NCBI GenBank assembly: GCA_964396335.1
Contig: CAYNEX010000084.1
Coordinates: forward strand, 1 to 12,353
Direction of reading: 5' to 3'
Length of the DNA: 12,353 nucleotides
Source: ZC4RG30 sp964396335
Lineage (GTDB): Bacteria > Pseudomonadota > Gammaproteobacteria > Steroidobacterales > Steroidobacteraceae
Part shown: in pieces, positions 1 through 7,066 of the stretch
Numbering within the stretch: the stretch's first letter is position 1
Layout: each line of letters starts with the position of its first letter
Program-made: the position numbers and the translations under genes
Notes under the pieces: generated by a model
Database searches by the model: none
Seen by the model: only the letters and a program-made list of their open reading frames with translations
Told to the model about the DNA's origin: nothing

Positions 1-251
1 AGCGCGCGATGCGCGCCCATGCGATCGACGATGGAGCCGGCCACCGAGGCCAGCGCCGCCGGCAGGATGGTCATCAATGAGATCAGCAGCGCGAACTGTG
101 CCGGCGAGGCGCCGAGGTGCGTGCCGATGTCCCCGAGCAGCGGGATGACCTTGCTCAGCGAGGCGGTGGTGAGCACGCCATAGCAGTAGATCAGGCCGAT
201 GGACACCCAGCTGCCGGGTGCCGGCGCAAAGGCGCGCACGGAATGCGTCAT
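1..251 (-). CDS. MFS transporter, N-terminal fragment
   Basis: The first 83 codons of a minus-strand gene are visible; the rest lies beyond the left edge. The protein starts MTHSVRAFAPAPG and then shows two hydrophobic stretches, about residues 15-35 and 50-72, that fit transmembrane helices 1 and 2. They are followed by GSIVDRMGAHR, the cytoplasmic loop 2-3 motif A (GxxxDRxGxR) of the major facilitator superfamily. The ATG at 251 is preceded by a purine-rich GGGGGCAGG about 4 nt upstream, which supports the start. The family moves small molecules across the inner membrane by proton coupling; the substrate cannot be told from this fragment. The gene lies 144 nt downstream of a TonB-dependent receptor on the same strand, so a role in uptake or export of the same ligand (for example a siderophore) is possible, but hairpins separate the two. 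Confidence 0.8.
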   Translation of the reverse strand, partial: MTHSVRAFAPAPGSWVSIGLIYCYGVLTTASLSKVIPLLGDIGTHLGASPAQFALLISLMTILPAALASVAGSIVDRMGAHRA

Positions 252-320
252 CGGACCTGCCCCCTGTATCGTTGTTTGGCGAGCATGGTACACAAAGCGC
301 GCCGCACGGCAGGGGATTCC

Positions 321-383
321 CTGCGGGGAGGAACGCCCCGCAGTGTCGGCGCCGGAGACGGGAGGTGCCCCACCGCCTCCGGC
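321..383 (-). terminator. tandem GC-rich hairpins behind the receptor gene
   Basis: Two inverted repeats fill the gap after the receptor stop codon. The nearer one pairs GCCGGAG (351-357) with CTCCGGC (377-383), with an inner GGTG/CACC possible. The farther one is a perfect 8-bp stem, CTGCGGGG (321-328) with CCCCGCAG (336-343), and a 7-nt loop. Neither is followed by a T-run on the minus strand, so this is not a canonical intrinsic terminator. It may end or reduce transcription into the MFS gene, or protect the 3' end of the receptor mRNA. Confidence 0.4.
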
Positions 384-395
384 ACGCGGTGGACT

Positions 396-2603
396 TCAGT
401 CGAAGACCACCGTCACACCGGCCACCACCGTGCGCGGCGCACCAGGCCGCATGCCGTTCTGGAAGTCGGCCACGTATTTCTTTCCTGTGAGGTTGCGTCC
501 CTGCACCCACAGCGTCGCGCCGGTATCGCGCAGGCGATACCCGATGCGCGCCGACAGCAGCGTGCGGGACGGCACCGCGCCCAGCACGATGGGCTCGCGC
601 AGGTCGATCCCATCATCCGCCTGCAGCGGCTCGCACTCGGCATCCTCGATGCAGTCCTCGCCCACCAGCAGCGGGCCGCGGGTGTTGGCCGGATCGGTGT
701 AGAAACGTCCCTCATGCGAGAGCGTCAGGCTGGCATGCCAGCCGGCCGCATGCTCCATGCCCAGCGTCAGGGCGCCGTAATGCAACGGCACTTCCGGCAC
801 GCGGTTGCCGCGGCTGTCTCCGCGCGTGAACTTTGCATTGCTGTAGTTCCAGGCCAGCTCGCCGAAGACGTTCAGCGCCGATCCGGTAAAAGGCGCGGAC
901 TCCAGCCGGGCGCCGAGGTCCAGGCCGTACGCGCGCGAGTTCGCCTCGTTCACGTACACACTGGCGAAGGTGACCGGGTCGATGTAGGGCAGCTGAACCA
1001 GCGTGTTGCGCAGGCGGTTGTAGAACACCGCCGCGTCGAGGCTGAAGCCGGCGGCCGGCTGCGTGCGCAGTCCCAGCTGCGAGTTGATGCCGATCTCCGG
1101 CTTCAGCGGGAACGAGCTGCCGCGCGCGATCGCCGGCGTGTAGCCGCGTTCGACGCTGGCATACCACTGCGCATTGTCGGCGGCGTCATACATCACGCTG
1201 ACGCCAGGCAGCAGCACCGACCGCTTCTCGCTTTCCTTCGGGCGCGGACCGCTGCCTGCGTCGAACACACGCTCGCGCGACTGGGTGTAGCGCTCGGCAC
1301 GCACGCCGGGCACGAAGGTCCAGGCGCCGCTGCTGATTTCATCCTGCAGGAATGCGGACACCGCCCAGGCGCGGTAATCCTCCTCGCGCGTCTTCTGGCC
1401 GCGGTTGCCCGGCGTCAGGATCTCGCCCACCTCACCTTCGGTGCGACGGTCATCGAACACCTGCCGCTCCGCGCGCACACCCCACTCCAGCCGGTGACTG
1501 GCACCGTTGCCGGCCCGCAGCGCCAGCGCGGTGCGGTTCTCCAGGCCGTAATTGCGGTAATGGCGGTCGCGGCTGATCATCCGACCGTTGCCGCCGGGGC
1601 CCGGCACGAAGGTTCCATCACCATCCTCCAGCACCAGCTCCGGCAGCTCGCCGACCAGGTATTCGCCCGGATCGACGGTGAAGCGCGGCCGGTCCAGGTT
1701 GGTGTGGAACAGGCGTGTGGAATTGGACAGCGAGTCGCTCAGCGCGATGTGGTGCTTCACGTCGAACTTGAAGTAGTCCACCGCAATGGTGTTGTACTCC
1801 TGGCCGAAGCGGCCGCGCTTGGTGCGCGGCGCCACCGCATATTCCTGCGGCGTCAGGTTGCTCTCGTCGTAATGCGAGCGCTCGCGGAAATACAGCGCCG
1901 AGGCCGACAGCTGGTGGCGCTCGTTCACCTTCCATTCGGCCGCGCCATAGAAGTCCTGGTAATGCGTGTCTTCCACGTCGAAGGTGCCGTCGGCCTTCAG
2001 GCGCGTGTAAGAGAACACCGTTCCCAGGTCGCCGTCGGTGCGCCGGTGCGAGAGGTGCTGGCGCTGCGTATCCTGGTTGCCGAAGGCGGCCTCCAGCTTC
2101 GTCACCGGCTCGTCGGTGGGACGGATGCTGCGGAAGTTGATGATGCCGTGGTTGTTCAGCGGACCGTTCTTCACCTGGCCGTTGGCCTTGATCACCTCGA
2201 TGCGCTCGAGGCGTTCGGTGGGCGGGGTGTAATGCGCGCTGGCATCAAGATAGGTGGAGGCATTGATGGGCGTGCCATCCTCCAGCAGCAGCACCTGGCG
2301 CGAGCGGCGCGTGGGCGCGGCGCGCACGCCGATGCCCGAACGGCGGCCCAGGATGTCATCGTCCAGCGCGCGCACGCCGGGCACGAAACGCAGCGCATCG
2401 TGCAGGGTGTAGGGACGCAGCTTCTCGATGTCCTCGGCGGTCAGCTCGCTGGCCGCCCCCGGCGCTTCGCGGCTGTCGGCCGGGACCACGCCCCAGACCT
2501 CCACGGTGGCCAGCGAGTCTTCCGAATCCCTGGCCTCGGCCGCGCCAGCGGCTGCAGCCACGGTGAGCAGGCCCACTCCCAGCACAAACATATTCTTCTT
2601 CAC
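396..2603 (-). CDS. TonB-dependent outer-membrane receptor, FecA-like
   Basis: A complete 735-residue ligand-gated outer-membrane transporter, the class that imports ferric siderophores and other scarce ligands using TonB energy. Chosen start: GTG at 2603, with GGGGGA just upstream and a good signal peptide (MKKNMFVLGVGLLTVAAAAG, cleavage near residue 24). An in-frame ATG 20 codons earlier would place charged residues before the signal peptide. After a short TonB-box-like stretch (LATVEVWG, residues 31-38) the plug runs from about 45 to 160 (TLHDALRFVPGV, QVLLLEDGTPIN, RLERIEVIKANGQVKNGP, NHGIINF) and resembles FecA. The rest is the 22-strand barrel, with the usual C-terminal GRNLTGKKY and PRTVVAGV elements. 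No STN signalling domain precedes the plug, so FecI/FecR-type signalling through this receptor is unlikely. Oddities: the chain ends Val-Val-Phe-Asp, one residue past the usual terminal aromatic, and Cys651/Cys657 sit in a probable surface loop. The substrate is unknown. Confidence 0.9.
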   Translation of the reverse strand: MKKNMFVLGVGLLTVAAAAGAAEARDSEDSLATVEVWGVVPADSREAPGAASELTAEDIEKLRPYTLHDALRFVPGVRALDDDILGRRSGIGVRAAPTRRSRQVLLLEDGTPINASTYLDASAHYTPPTERLERIEVIKANGQVKNGPLNNHGIINFRSIRPTDEPVTKLEAAFGNQDTQRQHLSHRRTDGDLGTVFSYTRLKADGTFDVEDTHYQDFYGAAEWKVNERHQLSASALYFRERSHYDESNLTPQEYAVAPRTKRGRFGQEYNTIAVDYFKFDVKHHIALSDSLSNSTRLFHTNLDRPRFTVDPGEYLVGELPELVLEDGDGTFVPGPGGNGRMISRDRHYRNYGLENRTALALRAGNGASHRLEWGVRAERQVFDDRRTEGEVGEILTPGNRGQKTREEDYRAWAVSAFLQDEISSGAWTFVPGVRAERYTQSRERVFDAGSGPRPKESEKRSVLLPGVSVMYDAADNAQWYASVERGYTPAIARGSSFPLKPEIGINSQLGLRTQPAAGFSLDAAVFYNRLRNTLVQLPYIDPVTFASVYVNEANSRAYGLDLGARLESAPFTGSALNVFGELAWNYSNAKFTRGDSRGNRVPEVPLHYGALTLGMEHAAGWHASLTLSHEGRFYTDPANTRGPLLVGEDCIEDAECEPLQADDGIDLREPIVLGAVPSRTLLSARIGYRLRDTGATLWVQGRNLTGKKYVADFQNGMRPGAPRTVVAGVTVVFD

Positions 2604-2680
2604 GGATCCCCCGATCGATTTGAAGGAACCGCGTAGTCTCGCGGCTGGCAGGCGGGGGTTCACTGGAGATCATCCCGGTG

Positions 2681-2700
2681 TCCCGCGGGAAGAACTCCCG
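2681..2700. repeat. three-arm inverted repeat upstream of the receptor
   Basis: TCCCG-CGGGA-AGAAC-TCCCG: a perfect 10-bp palindrome (2681-2690) whose right half can also pair with a third arm (2696-2700) across a 5-nt loop. It lies about 80-100 nt upstream of the receptor start, where an operator or mRNA leader hairpin would be expected. No known binding motif is recognised. Confidence 0.3.
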
Positions 2701-2756
2701 GCCAAGCAGGAAGTTCGGCAAGCGGTGGATCGTGGTCCGTGGCCCGTGCGGTTGGC

Positions 2757-2768
2757 TATGCTCGCTGC
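2757..2768 (+). promoter_or_regulatory. candidate -10 element of thpR, leaderless start
   Basis: TATGCT (2757-2762; 4 of 6 to TATAAT) is followed by 6 nt and then the ATG at 2769. Transcription would therefore begin at or next to the A of the start codon. No Shine-Dalgarno sequence is present before the ATG, which agrees with a leaderless mRNA. No convincing -35 is seen. Confidence 0.4.
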
Positions 2769-3311
2769 ATGCCACGCGTGTTCTTCGCCCTCCAGCCACC
2801 ACCTGACGACCGGAGGACCATGCACCAACTGGCGCTGCCGCTGGCGCAGGAGACGGGAGGCCGGGCGATCCCAGCCGCCGACCTGCACATGACGCTTTGC
2901 TTCCTCGGCGAGGTGCCGGCAGAGCAGATCGCGGCAATGATTGATGCGGCGGCACTGATCGAACCGGCGCGCATCCAGCTCACGCTGGACCGCATCGACT
3001 GGTGGCGCCGGCCGAGGGTGCTGTGCCTGCTGCCCGGGGTGGAACCGCCGCGCCTGCAACGACTGGCTGAAGAGCTGCGCATGGCCTGCAGGAGCATCGG
3101 GCTTGAACCCGATCCGAAACCCTTCCGTGCGCACCTGACGGTGGCGCGCAAGGCCGGCCCGGCAAACGCAGCCCGCTCGTGGCCACAGACCCTGCCACAG
3201 GCGCTGCCGTTCACCGCAGAGGGTTTCGTGCTGATGCAGAGCGCCGGCGCCGGGGATGGCCCTCGTTATGCGGTGCTGCACACCTGGCCGCCCGCGCCGG
3301 TGCGGTCATGA
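2769..3311 (+). CDS. thpR: RNA 2',3'-cyclic phosphodiesterase (LigT/ThpR family)
   Basis: A 180-residue member of the 2H phosphoesterase superfamily, which opens 2',3'-cyclic phosphate ends of RNA to 2'-phosphomonoesters and was first described as a 2'-5' RNA ligase. Both signature motifs are present and correctly spaced: His40-Met-Thr42 (in LHMTLCFLGEVP) and His122-Leu-Thr124 (in RAHLTVARKAG). The N-terminal MPRVFFALQPP is the typical first beta strand, so the ATG at 2769 is preferred over an in-frame ATG ten codons earlier. The length is normal for the family. It is a cytoplasmic housekeeping enzyme with no obvious functional tie to its neighbours. It converges on the SRPBCC gene with only 9 nt between stop codons. 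The physiological substrate in bacteria is not well established. Confidence 0.92.
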   Translation: MPRVFFALQPPPDDRRTMHQLALPLAQETGGRAIPAADLHMTLCFLGEVPAEQIAAMIDAAALIEPARIQLTLDRIDWWRRPRVLCLLPGVEPPRLQRLAEELRMACRSIGLEPDPKPFRAHLTVARKAGPANAARSWPQTLPQALPFTAEGFVLMQSAGAGDGPRYAVLHTWPPAPVRS

Positions 3312-3320
3312 CTTTTCCCG

Positions 3321-3788
3321 TTATTTGTAGAACCCCTGCCGCAGGTTGATGCCATGCTCGAGCCAGACGCGCATCGCGCACAGCATGCCGGTCCAGCCTT
3401 CGCAATTGCCATAGGATGATTTCAGGCCTGCCGGATTCGCGGCCCAGCCTTCCTCGCTGATGCGCACCCAGGTGCGGCCATCCTGCAGCGGCTCGAAGGT
3501 CATCGTCACGCGCGTACAACGCGCGCCATTCGCGTCAGGCTCCACCGCATCTTCGGCGCCATCCCAGCGCAGCACGATGCGGCGGTTCTTCTCCACCTCG
3601 TCGACGTGCACCGGGAACGCACCGGGGAAGTCATGGAAATCCCAGGTGACCACCGCGCCGGGTTCGAGCCGCCCTTGCGCGCCCCCCGTGGTGAAGAACT
3701 GCGACAGGTGGTCCGGATTCACCACCGCCTCGAACACCTCTTCCACCGGCTTTGCGATGCGGCCACCGACCGTGAATTTCAGTTCCAT
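3321..3788 (-). CDS. SRPBCC / AHSA1-like (START-superfamily) protein
   Basis: A complete 155-residue single-domain protein of the helix-grip fold. It opens with MELKFTVGGRIAKPVEEVFEAV and has the typical early strand-helix pattern (IAKPVEEVFEAVVNPDHLSQFF), the middle GAVVTWDFHDFPG and RIVLRWDG strands, and a C-terminal amphipathic helix with EGWTGMLCAM. Family members bind hydrophobic ligands or act as Aha1-like domains; no catalytic site can be assigned. The start at 3788 is firm, with AGGAGGG about 3-4 nt before the ATG. It is divergent from an arsR-type gene, and that pairing is common among AHSA1-like genes. Its promoter contains the putative ArsR operator, so it is probably the main target of that repressor. 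No signal peptide, so cytoplasmic. The ligand or stress that induces it is not visible. Confidence 0.85.
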   Translation of the reverse strand: MELKFTVGGRIAKPVEEVFEAVVNPDHLSQFFTTGGAQGRLEPGAVVTWDFHDFPGAFPVHVDEVEKNRRIVLRWDGAEDAVEPDANGARCTRVTMTFEPLQDGRTWVRISEEGWAANPAGLKSSYGNCEGWTGMLCAMRVWLEHGINLRQGFYK

Positions 3789-3814
3789 GCGCCCTCCTCT
3801 GCCCTGTGCCGGCG

Positions 3815-3844
3815 AACATATGTTATAGTTTTATAACATGTCAA
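3815..3844 (-). promoter_or_regulatory. promoter of the SRPBCC gene
   Basis: On the minus strand there is a perfect TTGACA -35 (3844-3839), an 18-bp spacer and TATGTT (3820-3815, 4 of 6 to TATAAT) as -10. Transcription would start near 3808, giving about a 20-nt 5' UTR that holds the AGGAGGG ribosome binding site. The -35 lies inside the first codons of the divergent arsR gene. Confidence 0.65.
3820..3839. promoter_or_regulatory. 20-bp palindromic operator, probable ArsR binding site
   Basis: A perfect inverted repeat: ATGTTATA (3820-3827), spacer GTTT, TATAACAT (3832-3839). It fills the -35/-10 spacer of the SRPBCC promoter and also covers TATAGT (3824-3829), the likely -10 of arsR, and the first two bases of the arsR start codon. 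An AT-rich interrupted 8-bp dyad is typical of operators bound by ArsR-family winged-helix dimers. Binding would block both genes. Confidence 0.7.
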
Positions 3845-4170
3845 CCGACGACCTGGACGACCTGCTGTTCAAGGCGCTGGGCAACCGCTGGCGCCGGCGC
3901 ATGCTCGACGAATTGAAGAAGGGTCCGCGCACCACCGGCATGCTGTGCGAACTGCTGCCGGAACTGGACCGCTGCACGGTGATGCAGCACCTGCGTGTGC
4001 TCGAAGAGGCCGGCCTGTTGATCGTCGAGCGCCGCGGCCGCGAACGCTGGAACTCGCTCGACGCATTGCCGATCCACGCCATCCACGAGCGCTGGATCGG
4101 CCCCTACGCGGCCTATGCCGCCTCGATGCTGGCCCGGCTCAGGCGCAGTGCGCGCGAGCCGGTGGCCTGA
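3838..4170 (+). CDS. ArsR-family winged-helix transcriptional repressor
   Basis: A 110-residue DNA-binding protein. The N-terminal LDDLLFKALGNRWRRRMLDELKKGP is the classic ArsR opening. The helix-turn-helix spans about residues 31-57 (TTGMLCELL then CTVMQHLRVLEEAGLL) and the wing is VERRGRERWNSLDA. The CxC metal-binding box of arsenic/zinc sensors is absent (the cysteines are Cys37 and Cys46, far apart), so a metal-sensing role is not supported. It resembles the ArsR subgroup paired with SRPBCC genes. The ATG at 3838 has no Shine-Dalgarno sequence and lies 8 nt after the -10-like TATAGT, suggesting a leaderless transcript. The gene is probably autorepressed through the overlapping palindrome. 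Its stop codon directly abuts the stop of the convergent M16 gene. Confidence 0.88.
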   Translation: MSTDDLDDLLFKALGNRWRRRMLDELKKGPRTTGMLCELLPELDRCTVMQHLRVLEEAGLLIVERRGRERWNSLDALPIHAIHERWIGPYAAYAASMLARLRRSAREPVA

Positions 4171-6915
4171 TCAGTTCGACCCCGCCGCCCTGGCGAAGTC
4201 CCCCGCCTTGACGATGGTGAGCTTCGAGGGATCGATGTGCTTGCGCAGCGCCGCGCGCACTTCATCCGGGGTCACCGCCAGCACGCGTTCCTCGAAGGCC
4301 TTGTCCCAGGTCAGGAGCGTGCGGCCACTGTCCAGGTGCGCCAGCAGGCGGCTGGCCAGCGAGGCGTCCTGGGTACGGATCTCGGCGAAATTCTGCTGCC
4401 AGCCGGCCTTGGCCTTCTGGATCTCGGCATCGGTGAAGCCCTCGTCCAGCGCGCGTTGCAGTTCCTCGCGCAGCGCCGCCTCGACCTTCGGGATGTTCTG
4501 CGGCGCGGCGATGGCCTGCGCGGTCCAGCCGCCGGCACGGTCGAACAGCGACCCGGCCACCTGCGAACCCACCGAATAACTCAGGCCTTCCTTCACGCGG
4601 ATGCGCGCGAACAGGCGTGAATCGAACGCGGCGCCGCCACCCAGCATGTAGTCGGCCAGGAACAACGCGGCGTATTCCGGGTCGTTCTGGTTCAGGTCCA
4701 GGTTCATGCGCGCCACCAGCAGCGCGTTCTCCTTGTCCGGCGTCTCGATGGTGATGTCGGCCGGCGCGATGTCGCGGTATTCGCGGGTAATGCGTTCCCA
4801 CGGCATGTCGTTGCGCCAGTCACCGAAGGCTTCCTCGATGGCCTTCAGCACCTCCTCCTCGTCGAAATCGCCCACCACCGCGATCTGCGCGCGGTTGGCG
4901 GCATAGAAGTCGCGATGGAACCTGCGCACGTCCTCCAGCGTCACCGCGCGGATCGCCTCGATCTGCTCCTGCAACGTGTCGGAGCGGCGCGGATCACCCG
5001 GCGGGTAGATGTTGAAGTGTTTTCCCAGTGCTTCGGAGGCCAGCGACGAAGGTTCGGACAGCGATGACTCGAGGCTGATGATGGCCTGGTCCTTCAGCTG
5101 CGAGAACTCGCCTTCGGGGAAGGAAGGCTCGCGCAGCGCATGCGCCGCCAGGCGGATGGCGGCCACCAGGTTCGGCCGGGTGGTCTGGAAGCTGGCAGCC
5201 ATCGACCCCACGCCGCCGGTGGCATTGAGCCTGGTGAATTCGTCGCGCAGCTGTTCGCGGGTATAGCGCGTGGTGCCGCGCATCAGCATGCTGCCGGTCA
5301 GCGCCGCCACATAACTGCGGTTCATCATCGTCTCGAGGTTGCCGGCCGGCAGCGACAGGCGGAAGTTCACCGTGTCGCCCCGGTTGTCCTTCGACAGCAG
5401 CGCGATCTTCATGCCGTTGATCTCGACCCGGCGCACGCGCCGCTCGATGTTCTCCGGGCTGGGATCGAACTGCTCGGCGTCCGCGGCCGCCTGCTTCGGC
5501 TGGTAGTCCTTCAGCACTTCCCCGGCGCTGGCCACCCGCGGGATCTCGGCGCGCTGCGGCGCATCCTCATGCAGGAACAGCCCCGTCACGCGGTTGTCGC
5601 GGCGGAAGTAGCGGCCGGCCGCGGCGGCGACCTGGTCGGCGGTCACCTCCTGCTGCCGGTCGCGGTTCAGGAAGAACATGCGCCAGTCCCCCAGCGCGAT
5701 GTAGTCGGACAGCGAGACGCCGAGGCGCTCATGGTCATTGATGATGCGCTCGGCGGAATTGGCGAAGTTCAGCCGCGCGCGCTCCATCTCCTCGGCGGTG
5801 GGCGGCTCGTACACCAGGTTCTCCACGGCGCGGACCAGCTCCGCCTGCACCGGCTCGATCGGGTCGCCCTTCTTCATCACCGCGCCGACCAGGTGCAGCG
5901 TGCCATCGACGCCGGTGAGCCCGCCGCCCAGCACCTGCGCGGCCTTGCCGGTTTCCACCAGCGACTTGTGCAGCCGGCCGGACGGGGTGTCGGTGAGCAC
6001 GAAGCTGGCGTAGTCCATCGCCACGTCATCCGGATGCAGCGGCGAGGGTGTCTTGTACGCCAGCACCACCACCTGCGTGTCGCCGACGCGGCGCACGGTC
6101 ACCATGCGCTCGCCGTCCTGGGTCGGTTCGACCGTCCACAGCTTCGGCAGCACCCGCGTCGGCTTCGGGATCTTTCCGAAGTGCCGGTTGACCATCTCCA
6201 GCGCCTTGGCCGGGTCGAAGCGGCCGGCGATCAGCAGCACCGCGTTGTCGGGCTGGTAATAGCGGCGGTAGAAGGCGCGCAGGTTGTCGATCTCGACGTT
6301 CTCGATGTCCGAGCGGTTGCCGATGGTCGAGTTGCCGTAGTTGTGCCAGTCATAGGCGATGCTCTGCAGGCGCTTCACCAGCACGTTGACCGGCGAGTTC
6401 TCGCCACGCTCGTACTCGTTGCGCACCACGGTCATCTCGGTGTCGAGGTCCTCCTTCGCCACCTTCGCGTTGACCATGCGGTCCGCTTCCATCATCAGCA
6501 CCCAGTCGAGCGTCTCGTCGCTGGCGGTGAACAGCTCGAAGTAGTTGGTGCGGTCCATCGACGTGGTGCCGTTGAACTCGCGCACGCGGCCGTTGAACTC
6601 CTTGCCGATGTCCGGGATGTTGGTGGTGCCCTTGAACAGCAGGTGCTCCAGCAGGTGCGCCATGCCGGTCTCGCCATAACCCTCGTGGCGCGAACCGACC
6701 AGGTAGGTGATGTTCACCGTGACCGTGGGCTTCGACTGGTCCGGGAACAGCAGCACCTTCAGGCCGTTGGCCAGGCGGTATTCGGTGATGCCCTCGACCT
6801 CGGTGATGCGTTCCGGCGCAGGCAGCGCCGCCGGCGCGGCGGCCAGCGCAACATGGGCAAGGAGCAGAAGGAGAAGCGCAGTCAGCGACTGGCGCGAGAG
6901 GGCTCGCACGGACAT
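4171..6915 (-). CDS. periplasmic M16 zinc metallopeptidase (pitrilysin/insulinase family)
   Basis: A complete 914-residue inverzincin. The N-terminal MSVRALSRQSLTALLLLLLA is a signal peptide, probably cut near residue 26, placing the enzyme in the periplasm. The first peptidase half carries the inverted zinc motif His87-Leu-Leu-Glu90-His91 (in GMAHLLEHLLFKGT); the third ligand is Glu167 in RNEYERGE, 76 residues after His91 as expected. A second M16 half starts near residue 502 (EINGMKIALLSKD) and lacks HxxEH. Near residue 775 it has RVKEGLSYSVGS, the substrate-binding Arg/Tyr region of inactive M16 domains. One chain thus holds both halves, which act as a clamshell degrading peptides. The start at 6915 is preferred: AAGGAAG lies about 10 nt upstream, and a 25-codon extension would put polar residues before the signal peptide. 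Its specific substrates are unknown. Confidence 0.93.
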   Translation of the reverse strand: MSVRALSRQSLTALLLLLLAHVALAAAPAALPAPERITEVEGITEYRLANGLKVLLFPDQSKPTVTVNITYLVGSRHEGYGETGMAHLLEHLLFKGTTNIPDIGKEFNGRVREFNGTTSMDRTNYFELFTASDETLDWVLMMEADRMVNAKVAKEDLDTEMTVVRNEYERGENSPVNVLVKRLQSIAYDWHNYGNSTIGNRSDIENVEIDNLRAFYRRYYQPDNAVLLIAGRFDPAKALEMVNRHFGKIPKPTRVLPKLWTVEPTQDGERMVTVRRVGDTQVVVLAYKTPSPLHPDDVAMDYASFVLTDTPSGRLHKSLVETGKAAQVLGGGLTGVDGTLHLVGAVMKKGDPIEPVQAELVRAVENLVYEPPTAEEMERARLNFANSAERIINDHERLGVSLSDYIALGDWRMFFLNRDRQQEVTADQVAAAAGRYFRRDNRVTGLFLHEDAPQRAEIPRVASAGEVLKDYQPKQAAADAEQFDPSPENIERRVRRVEINGMKIALLSKDNRGDTVNFRLSLPAGNLETMMNRSYVAALTGSMLMRGTTRYTREQLRDEFTRLNATGGVGSMAASFQTTRPNLVAAIRLAAHALREPSFPEGEFSQLKDQAIISLESSLSEPSSLASEALGKHFNIYPPGDPRRSDTLQEQIEAIRAVTLEDVRRFHRDFYAANRAQIAVVGDFDEEEVLKAIEEAFGDWRNDMPWERITREYRDIAPADITIETPDKENALLVARMNLDLNQNDPEYAALFLADYMLGGGAAFDSRLFARIRVKEGLSYSVGSQVAGSLFDRAGGWTAQAIAAPQNIPKVEAALREELQRALDEGFTDAEIQKAKAGWQQNFAEIRTQDASLASRLLAHLDSGRTLLTWDKAFEERVLAVTPDEVRAALRKHIDPSKLTIVKAGDFARAAGSN

Positions 6916-7027
6916 GGCGGGTCTTCCTTGTTGCCGACCTCGGGATATCGGCGCTGCACCGATCGTTGCAGACTGGCCGGACCCGGGCAAGCCGGCGAGG
7001 TGCCGGATGGATGACCCGGCACGGAAT

Positions 7028-7058
7028 GTTCGCGGCCCGCGAAAACGGGGCCGCGAAC
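7028..7058 (-). terminator. strong hairpin after the small secreted-protein gene
   Basis: An 11-bp perfect stem, GTTCGCGGCCC (7028-7038) with GGGCCGCGAAC (7048-7058), and a 9-nt loop in which CG/CG can pair further. It starts 8 nt past the stop codon of the minus-strand gene. No T-run follows, so it is a hairpin-type terminator or 3'-end stabiliser rather than a canonical one. It separates this gene from the downstream M16 gene. Confidence 0.55.
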
Positions 7059-7066
7059 GCGATCAA

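Noticed and set aside
117..2636. 839-codon open frame on the plus strand opposite the TonB-dependent receptor
   Set aside because: It is a GC-driven antisense shadow: Arg/His/Ala-rich low-complexity protein with no motif, while the opposite strand encodes a full receptor.
2604..2663. Upstream ATG for the TonB-dependent receptor adding 20 residues
   Set aside because: It would bury the signal peptide behind a polar Arg-rich stretch; GTG at 2603 has a purine-rich site just upstream.
2604..2768. Fur box in front of the TonB-dependent receptor
   Set aside because: The region is GC-rich, and no GATAATGAT-type AT-rich dyad was found by eye.
3838..4170. Metal-sensing (arsenic or zinc) function for the ArsR-family protein
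   Set aside because: The CxC metal box is absent and no metal-transport or arsenate-reduction gene is adjacent.
6916..6990. Upstream ATG adding 25 residues to the M16 protease
   Set aside because: It places polar residues in front of a clear signal peptide, and the ATG at 6915 has a usable ribosome binding site.
5140..7014. 624-codon plus-strand open frame opposite the M16 protease
   Set aside because: The translated composition is Val/His/Arg/Gln-rich without domains. The opposite strand has an intact zinc site and signal peptide.
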